Origin: Fratercula arctica
Taxonomy: Eukaryota > Chordata > Aves > Charadriiformes > Alcidae
Assembly: GCA_947846985.1 (NCBI GenBank)
Contig: CANTUZ010000025.1
Coordinates: forward strand, 2,168,100 to 2,232,099
Direction: 5' to 3'
Length of the DNA: 64,000 bases
Below, piece by piece: positions 46,791 to 58,690 of this stretch. Below the pieces are notes generated by a model, which ran no database searches, was not told the origin of the DNA, and was given only the letters and a program-made list of their open reading frames with translations. How positions within the stretch are numbered: position 1 is the first letter of the stretch; each line of letters opens with the position of its first letter. The translations under genes and the position numbers were made by a program.

Positions 46791-49554
46791 CCAGAGTAAG
46801 TGACCATGTGTTGAGCTAAACCTTATAAAGACAATGACTGCAATGGACAGGTTTCCTTCAGGATATCTGTAAAGATAAATGATGCTTTTCTGTGGAGTAT
46901 GAACACTACAACAGTAAAAGGCACCAACCCAAAACAGAAAGAAAGCAAAGACAAATAGAAACTCAATAGAATTGACTACAAACTAACTCAAAATTTCCTT
47001 CAAGAATGCAACATCAAATATAAGAAAATATACAAGCAAGTTTTGGAACTTAGAGCTGGCTGGAATGGGGTGCACTACAGTAAGTAGTAAGTGACATTGT
47101 CTACTGTCTCATTCAGGAAAACACTCTTTGCAAATAAAAATACTTGAATCTATGATTAAATTTTCCTTGTAGCTGAAAGAGCTCCCAGGAGCCTGAAAAG
47201 TAGCTAACCGTTTGGGACAGAAAGCAGAAAACAAAGCAGAAAGATAAAATTCCTCTGTGGCAAATGGGCTACGGGAGCAGGGAAGGAGAATGTGCCCATG
47301 GACTTAACGTTAACTGCGATGAGGAAATGCAGAGCAGGCATTTTTTCACTAGTAGTTTTACCTAACCAGCAGCTCCTCTTCCAAAGCCTGCTAGCTGGTA
47401 ATAGTGGTGTCACATAGACTTACCTGTGCAGCCTAGACTAGGTAAAACAGTAAAGGACCCATTTAAAGACCAGTCATTCCTCTAGAAAAGTCATAGCAAA
47501 AAGGGAATAAATGCATTTAGATATCCTATGGACTGCCTTTTTTAAAACCAGTTTGCACAATACAGCTAACTTTAGCAGAATTCTCAATGTTTTAATGTAC
47601 ATTAAGCACATTAATTGCATTAAATACAATTACATATACTTGTATTAATTCTTATAGATAATATAGGCTTTGATAATTTTATCAAAATTATATTATGTAT
47701 CAAAGATGATATTATTTTAGGGCACACTCAAGAGACGTGGAGTGCTGAAGGAAAATGCAAATTCACAGCAAAGTCATACAGAGTGAATCCAATTTTAATT
47801 TGTTCACTCTCATAGATCTGAAGCTTCCAGTTGCTCGCAAGTCTACCATGTTCCAGGTCAGGCTCAATTTTGTACTTGGAAATGCCCAGTTTTTAAAAAA
47901 ATGGAATAATATTAATCACACATAATTAAATATTACAAGCTCTTAAATGTGTAAGCATTGCTTCAAGTTTTTGGTAAGAGCTTAAGATGAATTCCTGAAC
48001 AATTTGTGATTTCTTGGTAATACATGACTTGTGATTACTTTATTTCTGTCACAGAAAAATGAAGGGAAAGAAAGGAGAAAAAATATAAATCAGACTGATT
48101 TCTTTTTAAGATGAAGTAACCAGTTACTTTTTCTATTATTATTTTCTTGTGCCTTTTTTAAAAAGGAAGATTGTCAAATCATGTAATGAATGCCACTGAC
48201 TTCAGCAAAGTTAATCCCACATATACCATGGTAAGGCTGATCCCCTAAATGACATATTCACTAAAGGATGGGAATGCATTTACGAAAACAATGATTTCCA
48301 GCACTTCCAGGTAGGCAGGCAGACAGAGCCTGAATATCACTATCCTTTCCCTGACAAATGACTTGACCTACTGAACAAGAACAGATCCACTGTATAACAT
48401 GCATGCAACATAACTTACCATGCATGTGCTACAGAATGCACACAGGTAAACCTCCTGAGAGGCCAACAAGAAATGAGGCTATTACAAATGCAGCATAGGG
48501 CATAGGCCAGAAGAGTTGCTCTAATAGACTGTATTCAGTATATGGAATATTGCCTCAGCATATATTCATATATTATGCATTGCTTTGAGGAATCATTACC
48601 TTTAGGGACAGGACAATTTATGAAGTCCCTGAACTGAAAATATTTGGTGTACTTGTAGAAATGTTTGCCATGCTTCTACTGTTCTCCAGCCATCCACTTA
48701 TGATGACAGTTAGCTTGGATAGACCTTGGGCAAGATGGCTGTTCTGTGCTTTTAGACATCTGATGATGCAAGACCACTATGAGTTAAGTTACTATAAATC
48801 ATCTCTAACCAAATATTAACTTGTTGGATGTCTTTGAACATAATTTCAATTTTCTAGCCTTATATAATCTGTAAACTTAAATAAAGTACCACAATATGAT
48901 AAAAATAAACTTCTATTTGGATGTATGTGAAGTCTGGGTCTCAATCAATTACCGGTGAGCCAAACTCAGCATTTTACGAGGAAAAGGTCCTAACCATTTC
49001 TCTGTGAGTTCTTCCTTGACAAAGACTGGACCGAAATCTCAGTTCCACTGAAATAAGTGAGAGTTTTGCCATTCATTCTATGGCTCTGGCTTCTACCCTT
49101 GTTCTTTATTTGTAACCTTTAACAGCTGGTCTTATAACAAAGCTCACAACGAAGCAGGGAAGGTAGCTGAAAAGATATGTTTAAATAGACAAAGTGTGTT
49201 AAATACTCATAATTTTTACAAGATATGTTCATTCTTGAGTAAGTGCCATGAGGAAACATGGAGAACACCTACACTTTTCAAAATATATCTGAGACAGCTT
49301 GTAAGAAAGGCAGGTATTGTTTTTGCAACAGAGAAAAGCCGTTTCCATCAGAGGTGACATGAGAAGGGAATGACTAAGACAAAGAGGCTCCAGCAAAGGC
49401 TTGTAGAACATCTCTTATCACACAGACAAAAGGACAAACTGATTCATACCGGGTTAGTGTCTAGAAGGGTAGTCCAACATTTAACCAGGGCTAATGACAT
49501 TGAGCAATTTTACCAAAAAGGAAAGAAATAAACTAGTCAGATAATCCCTTTAGG
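46791..49554. other. unique sequence, no gene seen
   Basis: AT-rich; no repeat family or conserved exon recognised. Confidence 0.5.
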
Positions 49555-49822
49555 TGTAGCATAAAGAGAAGTAAACAGAGGCAGGACGTCCGGGAAGGAT
49601 TTGAGGTGCCTCGGACAGACTGTGAACTCTGGAGTACCTAACCAATGGGAAACAGGGGAGAGAAAATTCGGCCGGGATTAGGAAATAAAAAGGTGTGTTT
49701 CAAGAACTGAAAGTGTGCCTACTTGCTAGGTCACCCGTTCTTGCAAGAACGCGAATAAAAATGTGCTTCACAGAGGATTCTGCCTGAGCCTATTTTATTC
49801 GGACCGGAACTTATTTCTCACA
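49555..49822 (+). mobile_element. LTR-like segment, left limit uncertain
   Basis: Contains cgaataaaaatgtgcttc (AATAAA near 49753), tctgcctgagcctattttat and an end acttatttctcaca, the usual order of the R-U5 part of a retroviral LTR. An upstream taggaaataaaaaggtg may act as a TATA-like region. The start at tgtagcataaag is a guess and no duplication was found. Confidence 0.55.
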
Positions 49823-50692
49823 AGCTGATCTCTTTCATCAGAAACCAGAACAGAAAAGGCTTCTTCCAAAGACATGCTTGAATATTTTTCATAATGTTTG
49901 AAGCACAACAAAAATAAATCAGAAAAAGCAGCCACCAGCATTCAAAATGGCCCTGCTCATGATTGCTGACCTCAGCAGCCCAAGAGCATCAGCTAGGCAT
50001 CCAACACACACAAGAACAGATTAAAAATCACTGCTGAAATGCTAAATTAATCTATTTTTAGAGCTTTTCATTTTCCTGCCAGTACTTGAGTTTATGGTGG
50101 ATTATACCTCCAAAGCGTCCATCCACTTCTAAGGTTAAAATCTAACCTTGAACACCCACGCAGCATCAGAAAGGATTGCATTCTTCCACACTGCTCACAG
50201 GGAGAAGGGCAGCCAGCCCAGCCTGGGTGTCCCACCCTCACCCTTTATATGCCACCTCCTTCTCTCCTTTTCTGTGCTTCACTCCTCCTTGTTCTTTTCA
50301 CACACTGTGAGAGGAAGGGGTGGCCATTTTGTTGGCTTCAGAACCATTAACAGTAAGAGCAGGTGGCAGCCATGATTCATGTGTTGGAAGCTTTCCCTTA
50401 GATCTCCATGAAAATTTTTTAAAAATCACTAGATCCACAGAGGAATAGTAAATTCTGCTAACACTGGTTGTGTTGACTTTTCAGAGAATTTCTTTTGGCA
50501 GAGAAGCAGCAGCCAGCTGAGCTAGGTAAAAGACCTGCTCGCAGTGACCCGTCACCAGCACAGAGCCGCCAGACCTGTCACCCAGCCAGTCTGTCCTTGC
50601 AAATTCTGCTGAGGGTAAGGAGCAGGGATGACAGTGAAATTCCTGTGTGTATGTGGGAGGTATTTAATCGAGAGAAAGTTTTGTTGTCATAC
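49823..50692. other. unique sequence, no gene seen
   Basis: No recognised element; GC-richer than its surroundings at 50490-50600. Confidence 0.45.
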
Positions 50693-50880
50693 TGTCCTGG
50701 TTTCAGCCAGGAAAGAGTTAATTTTCTTTCTAGTGATTGCTGTGAAAGGAATGTCAACAATACATATTGTTTTAGTTGTTGTTAGGTGATGTTTATGCTT
50801 TTCAAGGACTCTTTTCAGCTTCCCATAGAAGCTGAGAAGGAATGTAGACAGAACAAGGGAACGGCCAATGGCCAGTTGGT
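50693..50880 (+). mobile_element. LTR family C, 5' fragment
   Basis: tgtcctggtttcagcc followed by gagttaattttctttctag, matching the reverse complement of 52289 downwards and the LTR at 63724. Only the first 190 bp or so are recognisable; the rest is missing or replaced. Opposite in orientation to the LTR at 51809. Confidence 0.85.
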
Positions 50881-51510
50881 GAGTGACTTGTGTCACTATT
50901 ATTATTGTTATTATTGTTTTTATTGTTGTTATTCTTATTTTCCTTTTCTGATATTGTTCTATTGTTCACTTGGTTCAGCATTGTTGCATATTTCTTCAAT
51001 CTGCATTGGCTTGTGAAAAATCTCTTCTAACAATGTTAAACCCAAAAATGTAATATCCAACATTGTAAGGGCTGCCTGCAGAGATGCAGGTGCAATTACT
51101 GACCTGCTCCATCCAATCCACTCTCCCCTTGCCTCAAACTCAAGGCCTGTGGCTACTTTACTGTTTGACTGCTAAACGTCCCACAGCACAGTGTAAAGAC
51201 AGATGCTGGTGTCCATCGGTCCAGACCATGACTTCACACAACCAATATCAGTATGTGGTTCATTGCAGCAAGATTCATAATTTGGCACTGGGAAAACAGT
51301 TTGTCATCTTGTGCAAACTGATGGAGCCTGAGTAAGGAAAAATTAACACCAGAGCTAGGGCTGTTTTTTTTCCTTTTCTTTTTCTACAACCACTATAAAG
51401 ACAAGACATTCAATGTGAGGTTTGTTGTTATCTACTAAGTACTGGCCTAATGAGAAGGGGTAAGAAAAAAGGACGGAAGAGAAGATGGGCCAGAAATCTC
51501 CTATCAAGTT
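50881..51510. other. unassigned spacer
   Basis: A simple pyrimidine-rich run (ttattattgttattatt) near 50898-50940, then unassigned sequence up to the CR1. Confidence 0.45.
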
Positions 51511-51808
51511 CATAGAATCATAGAACTGTTTGGGATGGAAGGGACCTTAAAAATCATCTAGATCCAACCCCCCTGCCATGGGCAGGGACACCTCCCACTA
51601 GACGAGGTTACTCAAAGTCCCATCCAGCCTGGTCCTGAACACTTCCAGGGATGGGGCAGCCACAACTTCTCTGGGCAACCTGTTCCAGTGTCTCACCACC
51701 CTCACAGTAAAGAGTTTCTTCCTGATATCTAATCTAAATCTCCCCTCTTTCAGGTTAAAACCATTACCCCTTGTCCTATTGCTCCACTCCCTGATAAAGA
51801 GTCCCTCC
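51511..51808 (-). mobile_element. CR1 3' end, left piece of a broken CR1
   Basis: From the tail (catagaatcatagaactg) through the C-terminal coding end, [20 protein letters not shown] then [18 protein letters not shown] on the minus strand. It is cut at 51808 by an LTR. The pieces at 59422-60079, 60727-60900 and 61347-61904 continue upstream through ORF2 in order and may be the same CR1. Confidence 0.92.
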
Positions 51809-52289
51809 TGTTGTAGTTTAACCACAGCTGGCAACTATAACCACACAGCCTCTCACTCACCCCCCTCCTTTCCCCCCCCACCCAAGAAGGGTGGGGGGAA
51901 GAGGGGAAAAAAAGAAGAGGAAAGGGAGGAAAAAACCCTCATGGGTTGAGATAAAGACAGTTTAATAGAAACAATAACGGAAAAGGAAAAATAACAATGA
52001 CATGGGTTAGTCTCACTGCCTGGTGAATTGGCACTGTCCCAAGCAGTGATCATGGATTTCCACCCCCCCAGCTAACCCCCATTTATATACTGAGCATGAC
52101 ATCTATGGTATGGAATATTTCATTGGAACATTGCATCATTCTGTCTATGCTTCTATGGGAAGCTGAAAAAAGTCCTTGAATAGTGTAAACATCACTTAGC
52201 AACAACTAAAAACAATAGGTATAATTGACATTCCTTTCATAGCAATCACTAGAAAGAAAATTAACTCTTTCCCAGCTGAAACCAGGACA
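51809..52289 (-). mobile_element. 3' LTR of a minus-strand provirus (family C)
   Basis: 481 bp from tgttgtagtttaacc to gctgaaaccaggaca. Directly right of it is the end of a retroviral pol in minus orientation, so this is the 3' LTR. The left flank is CR1. Its partner 5' LTR is not present, being lost or replaced by the next provirus. Confidence 0.88.
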
Positions 52290-53130
52290 GTATCCAACTC
52301 TTATTCCATACTATTTACATCATGCCCAGACCTTATACTTTTCATAGTCACCACCACTTTCCTGTCTTTGATATATATATATATACACACACGTATACAG
52401 ATATCATTCCCTTAGTCTGTGGGTCATCCCTCTAAAATGTCTGTTAAGTTCATTTAGCCCATAACTTTTGGCTCCATCTCTCAGGGCAGGAGAGATTGGG
52501 TGTGTGGTGTTGAATCGTGGCATGCTGCATCTGAAGCTCACAGCTGGTATATCTGGCACAGTCCATGATCATGGTCTGCGGGTAGATGTCAATCTCAAGT
52601 TGCCGGGCGCCAGTTGCTGAAGCCAATTCTGGTTCCATGACCCCTGCACTTCACTCGACTTCATCAAAGTTCATTCTTCATTAATTTGGGCAATTCGTAC
52701 TGTAATATTATTGATATAGCAAATGGCAGCCATAGTAGTGATAACATATAGTGGCAAATTAGCATCATACAGTTTAATTCATTGGCTAGTCTAACCCAAA
52801 ATCAAATCCCCGTGAAGTACACATTGCACTTCCCCAACCTCTTGCATCACCCACCAAGCACACCCAGGTGCTTGAGCAAAAGCAAACCCATCAATAGGTT
52901 TGCCTTTGCCCATGGCAGGAATAACTCAGACTGTTTTCAATAACATATTTTTCATGTGCACTACGGGAACCATATCCCCTTCCACAATACATTTAGTTCT
53001 GATTGGGCAGGGCCAGCTCAATTGGCAGATCCTCTAGTGTTAACTAACCACATCGCCTTTGCTAAATGTGTATCCCAGTGTATGAAGGTCCCACCGCCCA
53101 TTGTTCTCAGTACAGTTTTTAACAGTCCAT
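52290..53130 (-). pseudogene. pol: provirus remnant: end of integrase and 3' noncoding part
   Basis: Minus-strand sequence aligned by eye with 53904-54260: the integrase catalytic-domain end and C-terminal domain (region 52800-53130), followed by noncoding sequence to the LTR. No long frame is open. It breaks off at 53130 at the place equivalent to the KIERYNGLL motif, where an LTR of the next provirus begins. Confidence 0.82.
52371..52397. repeat. TA/CA microsatellite
   Basis: gatatatatatatatacacacacg, a short dinucleotide run in the provirus remnant. Confidence 0.85.
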
Positions 53131-53131
53131 T

Positions 53132-53730
53132 TGTTGTGGTTTGGGCCAGGATGGCCAATGACAAGACAACAAATGCTCTCCCCCACCTCTCGCTCCAAGG
53201 AGAGGAAGGAGAGAGATAAAGAGAGTTATAAGTTTAGAAAAAAAAAACTAATGAAATATTAATAATAAAAAAAGGAAATAATGAAATAGAATGTATACAA
53301 ATATATACAAAACCATATCAAGCTCCCAGGAAGATGCTACCAGCAGGCACTGGGAAAGTTCCAGACTGAACTCAGTGACAGATGGGAACTAGATTGCAGG
53401 ACAAACTGATGGAGATCGAAGGTAGACAAACTGAAACAGCCCTTCTCAGACATCAGCCATTGAAGAAAAAAAGCCACTGAAAAAAAGCCCTTAGAGAAGA
53501 ACAAATCAAATCCCTCTGCTATCTCAGCTTTTATACTGAGCATGGCAGATGGGATGGAACACCCGATTGGTCAGTTTGGGTCACCTGACCTGTCCACTGC
53601 TCCCCACAGGTGTGACCCCTCCACAGGGGAAACACCCAAGTCAGCTGACCCTGGTTGCCACAGCAACAAGTGTGAGCAAGAGCCTCTCACTGACCAGAAA
53701 GTGGGCTCTGCTCCACCCCAAACCAGGACA
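53132..53730 (-). mobile_element. 3' LTR of the minus provirus (family A)
   Basis: 599 bp from tgttgtggtttggg to ccaaaccaggaca, the uninterrupted reference for family A. To its right, on the minus strand, AAGGGGTGGAA (53731-53741) is a polypurine tract, so this is the 3' LTR of the body at 53731-58642. Confidence 0.9.
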
Positions 53731-53903
53731 TTCCACCCCTTAGTCCATACCATTGGCATCATGCTCAGATCACCAATACTTCTTATCCATCAAATATATA
53801 CATGTACATATATACAGATCAGTCATGTATTATTTATCTTTATACTCAAAAGTTCATTAAGTCCATTTAGTTCATAATTGCAGTCTCATCTATCATAGCA
53901 GAC

Positions 53904-54149
53904 TCAGGACTGAGTATTCTCACCCAGGGTCAAATTTCCTTGAGGCACACATTGAACTTCTCCATTCTCCAGCATCACCCACCAAGTACATCCAGGTCCT
54001 TGAGCAAAAACAGTCCCACGAATGGCTTTGCCTTTGCCTGAGGCAGGAAAAACCCAAACAGTTTTCCCCAGCATATTCCTTTCATGCACCACAGGGACTT
54101 TATCCCCTTCTACTGTATGTAAAAGGTCTGACTCAATTGATGGATCCAA
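53904..54149 (-). pseudogene. pol: integrase C-terminal domain, minus provirus
   Basis: 81 codons: VPVVHERNMLGKTVWVFPAS, then FAQGPGCTWWVMLENGEV and the end at LTLGENTQS. Same domain as 40685-40867. It overlaps the next frame by 17 bases, marking a frameshift at about 54140. Confidence 0.9.
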
Positions 54150-54453
54150 TGGTGTTAACTAACGAGGTAGCTTGTGCTAAATGCTTGGCCCAATTTTTAA
54201 AGGTTCCACCCCTCATTGCTTTCAGGGTGGTTTTCAATAGTCCATTGTATCGCTCAATTTTCCCAGAAGCTGGTGCATGACAGGGGATGTGATATACCCA
54301 CTCAATGCCGTGTTCTTTTGCCCAAGTACTTATAAGACTGTTTTTGAAATGAGTCCCACTGTCTGACTCAATTCTTTCTGGAGTACCATGTCGCCACAAG
54401 ACTTGCCTTTCAAGGCCCAGGATGGTATTCTGGGCAGTGGCATGGGGCACCAC
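54133..54453 (-). pseudogene. pol: integrase catalytic domain, second half
   Basis: Includes ESDSGTHFKNSL (second catalytic aspartate; one residue differs from the plus copy) and ASGKIERYNGLLKTTLKAM (catalytic glutamate). The first aspartate (near 54530) is in a different frame. Confidence 0.92.
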
Positions 54454-54530
54454 CTGGTGCTTCCTTCCACCACTGTAAGCATGTACTGCTTCCCCTGGTG
54501 GGTTTGAGGGAGTGTGCTGTAGTCAATTTG

Positions 54531-55028
54531 CTAAGGCTCCCCATACTTATATTTCAGCCATTGTCCCCCATACCACAAAGGTTTTAACCTTTTAGCTTGC
54601 TTGATTGCAGAGCATGTTTCACAGTCGTGAATAACCTGTGCAATAGCGTCCATGGTTAAATCCACCCCTCGGCCATGGGCCCATTTACATATTGCATCCC
54701 TTCCTTGATGGCCTGAAGTGTCATGGGCCCACCAAGCTAAAAATAGGTCACCCTTATGTTCCCAGTCCAAATCTGACTGGAAAATCTTTGCAGCCTGGTC
54801 CACTTGCTGATTTTTTCCATGTTCCTCAGTGGCCTGACTCATGGGTACATGGGCATCTACGTGACGTACTTTCACAACCAGATTCTCTATCCGGGCAGCA
54901 ATGTCTTGCCACAATTCAGCAGCCCAGATGGGTTTGCCTCTGCGCTGCCAGTTGCTCTGCTTCCACTGCTGTAACCATCCCCACAGAGCATTGGCCACCA
55001 TCCATGAGGCAGTGTAGAGATAGAGCAT
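54531..55028 (-). pseudogene. pol: RNase H end and integrase zinc finger
   Basis: RNase H tail with LYTASWMVANALWGW, where the usual catalytic aspartate is alanine, and VRHVDAHVPMS (the last catalytic aspartate). Then the integrase HHCC finger: HDTSGHQGRDAICKWAHG and CETCSAIKQAKRL. The frame stops just before the first integrase aspartate. Confidence 0.92.
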
Positions 55029-55163
55029 TGGCCACTTTTCTCCTTCAGCAATGCCTAGGGACAGCTGGATGGCTTTTGCGGCAGCAAATTGACTCGATTC
55101 ACCTTATCCTTCAGTAGCTTCTGCGACTTGTCATGTAGGACTCCACACAGCAGCTTTCCACCT

Positions 55164-55535
55164 TCAATGTTTTCCTACAATACGACAAGACCCATCAGTG
55201 AACAGGGCATACTGTTTCTCATTAGCTGAGAGTTCGTTGTATGGTGGGGCTTCCTCAGCACAAGTCACCACCTCCTCAGGTGGCATTCTGGAGTCTGTGC
55301 CTTCGGGCCAGTTTGTGATCACTTCTACGATTCCTGGATGATTTGGGTTTCCTATTCGAGCTCGATGAGTGATCAAGGCAACCCACTTACTCCAGGTAGC
55401 ATTGGTGCCATGATGAGTAGAAGGAACTTCACCCTTGAACATCCAGCCCAGCACTGGTAATCGGGGAGCCAGCAGGAGCTGTGCTTCAGTGCCAATTACC
55501 TCTGAAGCAGCTCCAACTCCTTCATATGCTGCCAA
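55164..55535 (-). pseudogene. pol: RT connection and RNase H start
   Basis: Begins YEGVGAASEVIGTEAQLLLA, runs through LPVLGWMFKGEVPSTHHGTN, and ends with FTDGSCRIVGKH, which contains the first RNase H aspartate. Breaks on both sides; the intervening 55029-55163 holds the glutamate region out of frame. Confidence 0.9.
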
Positions 55536-55703
55536 GATTTCTTTCTCAGTTGGGGTCTAGTTGGCTTCAGAGCCTTTGTATCCCCGACTCCAGAATCCCA
55601 GGGGTCGACCTCGAGTCTCCCCTGGTGCTTCCTGCCAGAGGCTCCAGGTAGGGCCATTGTCCCCAGCTGCCATGTAGAGCACGTTTTTAATGTCCTGTCA
55701 TGT

Positions 55704-56560
55704 TCAGACTGGTCCAAGGGCTACTGCGTGCACAGTCTCTTGTTGAATTTGTTCAAAGGCCTGTCGTTGCTCAGGACCCCACGTAAACTCATTTTTCTTT
55801 CGAGTCACTTCATAGAGAGGTCCCACAATCCGACTATAACCTGGAACATGCATTCTCCAGAAACCCACAACGCCTAAGGCGGCTTGTGTTTCCTTTTTGT
55901 TAGTTGGTGGGGACATAGATGTTATTTTGTTCATCACATCCATTGGGATCTGGTGACGCCCATCTTGCCACTTAATTCCCAAGAACTGGATGTCTCATGC
56001 AGGTCCCTTGACCTGCACGAACCCCTGACCTCTTTTTACAGCAAAACCTGCTTTCAGAAGAATCTTGATTATTTTCTTACCTTTCTTGCAAACTTCTGCT
56101 GCTCTATTACCCCACACAATGATGTCATCAATGTATTGCAGGTGTTCTGGAGCTCCACTCTTCTCCAGTGCAGTCTGGATCAGCCCATGGCAAATGGTGA
56201 GGCTGTGTTTCCACCCCTGGGGCAGTCGGTTCCAGGTGTACTGGACACCCCTCCAGGTGAAAGCAAACTGTGGCCTGCACTCTGCTGCTAAAGGAATAGA
56301 GAAAAATGCATGAGCAATGTCAATGGTAGCATGTCACTTGGCTGCCTTGGACTCCAGTTGATACTGCAGTTCTAGCATGTCTGGCACAGCAGCACCCAGT
56401 GGTGGTGTGACCTCATTCAGGCCACCATAGTCTACTGTTAGCTGCCAGTCTCCATCAGACTTTTGCACAGGCCATATAGGGCTGTTAAAGGGTGAGTGAG
56501 TCTTGCTGATCACTCCTTGGGTCTCCAGATGATGAATCAGGTTCAGGGAATCAGGGAGTC
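55704..56560 (-). pseudogene. pol: RT fingers, palm and thumb, several frames
   Basis: 55704-55982 is open (GIKWQDGRHQIPMDVMNK through WGPEQRQAFEQIQQ). Further up the minus strand, 56340-56000 carries the palm in broken frames, including the catalytic LQYIDDII encoded near 56121-56143 and an LPQGWKHSLT-like block near 56215. The fingers reach about 56560. A stop replaces a codon near the end of the palm (55990). Confidence 0.88.
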
Positions 56561-56581
56561 TCAGTTAGTGCAATACTGTCA

Positions 56582-56985
56582 TCAATGCACCATGGAAGTA
56601 GCAATTGGCACCTGCTGTTCTTTAACCCTCAGCAGTCCCACCACAGAAGGGTCACCTGAAAGGCCAGGTAAGGTAGACAGCTGTGTAATGTCCTCAGTCT
56701 CTACAGCTGCTTCACCAAAAGCCCACCCATACCCCTTTGGGTCTTTGACATACCCTTTCTTGAGGAAGTCTATGCCAAGGATGCACAGAGCATCTGGGCC
56801 ACTCACAATGGGGTGCTTCTCCCATTTCTTCCCATTTAGGCTCGCTTCAGGCTCCAGTACAGTCAGTTCTTGAGACCTGCCTGTCACTCCAGAAATAGTG
56901 ACAGATTCTGTCCCTTTATGATTCGATGACAATAGGGTACACTGTGCACCAGTGTCCACTAGGGCTTTATACTTTTGTGGCTCTA
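56582..56985 (-). pseudogene. pro: protease, minus provirus
   Basis: Active-site DTGAQCTLL at the start of the open part and CILGIDFLKKGYVKDPKGYG later, as in the plus copy. Upstream of the DTG the frame is broken near 56985. Confidence 0.92.
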
Positions 56986-57560
56986 ATGTGCCAGGCCATC
57001 AAATTCATACAGTCCAATAAACTCAGTCATCCCTTTCCTCCTCCTGGCTGGAGGAAGGGCCCCCCTAATGTTGAGGACAACATCTACAATTAGCAGAGGA
57101 GTTCCTACCTGGACTGGAGAACCGCTTACCGCAGACTGGAGCAGCCACTCTCCTGCAAGAATTCTTTCTTCCATCTGCTTTACCTTGCAGCTCAAGCACC
57201 CGTGCCTGTAGGACTGGGGTAGGTTTTTTTATCCCACTTCCTCATATCCTCTCCATAGTTGCAGAGGGAAAGCCACAGCAAATCAAACAGTTTTTCAAAC
57301 AATTTATCATTTTTCTTAACCATTTCCTCATTTTTTTTGGCTATTGTCTTGGTCATTTTCTCAATCATTTTCTCGGTTTTCTCAGTCATTTTTTCCACGG
57401 CTGCCACAGTGAGGGGACAAGAGAGACTGCCTTCATACTGTCGTACCCTGTTAGCCACTTCATTTACAGTTGGTGCATCAGCATCAGATCCTCCCCAGAC
57501 CATTGTTGACAATGTATGGGAATACATTGATGGTGCACTCCGCGCAAACTTCCTCAGCAA
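56983..57560 (-). pseudogene. gag: gag C-terminal part, minus provirus
   Basis: 57560-57192 codes the capsid end (DAPTVNEVANRVRQYEGSLS) and a lysine and glutamate-rich coiled-coil (EKMTEKTEKMIEKMTKTIAK), with LCNYGEDMRKWDKK. The next frame (57195-56983) codes KQMEERILAGEWLLQSAV up to the protease. No CCHC knuckle is visible. Confidence 0.85.
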
Positions 57561-58125
57561 AGATCATTTGCATGGCATTTCATCAGGGTCTACATTCACT
57601 TGCCAGTCACCATAAATCACCTCTCGCACAGCCAGTTCCCTCAGGTACTTGATACCTTTTTCCATGCTGGTCCATTTGCTTGGACGGCATTCGATATCAT
57701 CCTTAAAGGGATACCTGCCCTTTACAGCTGACACCAGTCGCCTCCAGAGACTGAGAGTGTTTGACTTTCTCCCAATCACTTTATCGATACCTCCATCTCT
57801 GGCCAGGTTTCACAATGGCTTAGCCTCTCTGCCATCTTAAGTCTATGGTATCAGCCCCATTGTCCCAGCATTGGGGCAACCAGGTGATAAGTGTCTCACC
57901 TTCAGGACGACTGAAGTCCTTCCTCATATTTCGCAAATCCATCATAGAGAAGGATTTAACAATTATTTCTGCATCTGATTCCTCTTCCTGTGTTGACACT
58001 GCCTGAGAAGGGCCCTTTCCCAAATCTTTGTCAGAAGAACTCTTTCCTATGCTACCTGGCTTAAGCTGGTCTTTTTCATGAGGGGCAGGGGAATGAGCTG
58101 ACCTCCTTTTCTGCTTCCTGGTCAC
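57561..58125 (-). pseudogene. gag: gag capsid region, minus provirus
   Basis: Frames 58125-57820 and 57779-57564. The first ends the acidic linker (EEESDAEIIVKSFSMMDLRN) and starts capsid (RKDFSRPEGETLITWLPQCW). The second has SLWRRLVSAVKGRYPFKDD and MEKGIKYLRELAVREVIYGD. This is the helical capsid segment entirely missing from the plus provirus between 37160 and 37180. Confidence 0.85.
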
Positions 58126-58642
58126 TGGGGCAACTTGGACCTGTTCTGATGGAATTTGAGTAGCAATAGTACTTGTTGTCGAAGCAGCTGGAGTAGTGAC
58201 AGTGCTCGTTGTCGAGGCTGGAGCAGCTGGTGTGGATACAGGCTTGCGATAGAGGTTTGGAGTGCATGGCTGGTGCCAGTGCAGGCCGCAGAGTAACTTT
58301 TACTGTATGCTGCTGAGTGACTGGTGCCAGGATGGGCAGGGGCGTTGCCTGCACCAGTGGGGGGGTGGCTGGTGCTGGTGTGGCCATGGCTTCCGCTGGT
58401 ACGGGTAGGGGCATGGCCAGTGCCAGTGTGGGGGTAGCTGGTACAGCTGGGCCGGTGGCTGGTGCCGATAGGAGTGGGCGCATGGCTTCCACTGGTGCCA
58501 GTGGGGGAGTTGCTTGGGGAGTGGCTTGTGCCCATATGGACTGTGGATTGGCCCATGGGATTTGAGGGGCAGCAGCATGTGTCCTGGTTCCAGCGGGGAT
58601 AGGGTTAATTCTCCCCAGGCTCTGGCAGGACAGGTATTCCAT
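58126..58642 (-). pseudogene. gag: gag proline and alanine-rich linker, fused to LTR fragment
   Basis: Low-complexity Pro, Ala and Thr repeats (MATPAPATPPLVQATPLPIL). The open frame in its upstream 20 codons is the reverse of an LTR (58580-58642), so the original gag N-terminus (the WDFTPEQLQ-type region in the plus copy) has been lost. Confidence 0.8.
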
Positions 58643-58690
58643 CCCATGTGAGTCATGCCCAGTCAGTAGCTGGGAGCTACTGGAAGCAGT
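58580..58690 (+). mobile_element. LTR family G fragment in opposite orientation
   Basis: tgtcctggttccagcgg, then gatagggttaattctcccc, then ggtattccatcccatgtgag, closely matching 41383-41450 of the plus provirus. It faces opposite to the gag it abuts. Similarity fades after about 58660. Confidence 0.8.

Noticed and set aside
51020..51340. 83-codon open frame considered as a possible host exon
   Set aside because: No recognised family, no matching splice sites, and it lies in a spacer between retroelements.
52590..52625. gccgggcgccagttgctg considered as a primer-binding site
   Set aside because: It matches the post-pol noncoding segment of the plus provirus near 41033-41052 in reverse, so it is not a leader.
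58317..58565. Glycine and alanine-rich plus frame
   Set aside because: Antisense of the low-complexity gag linker of the minus provirus.
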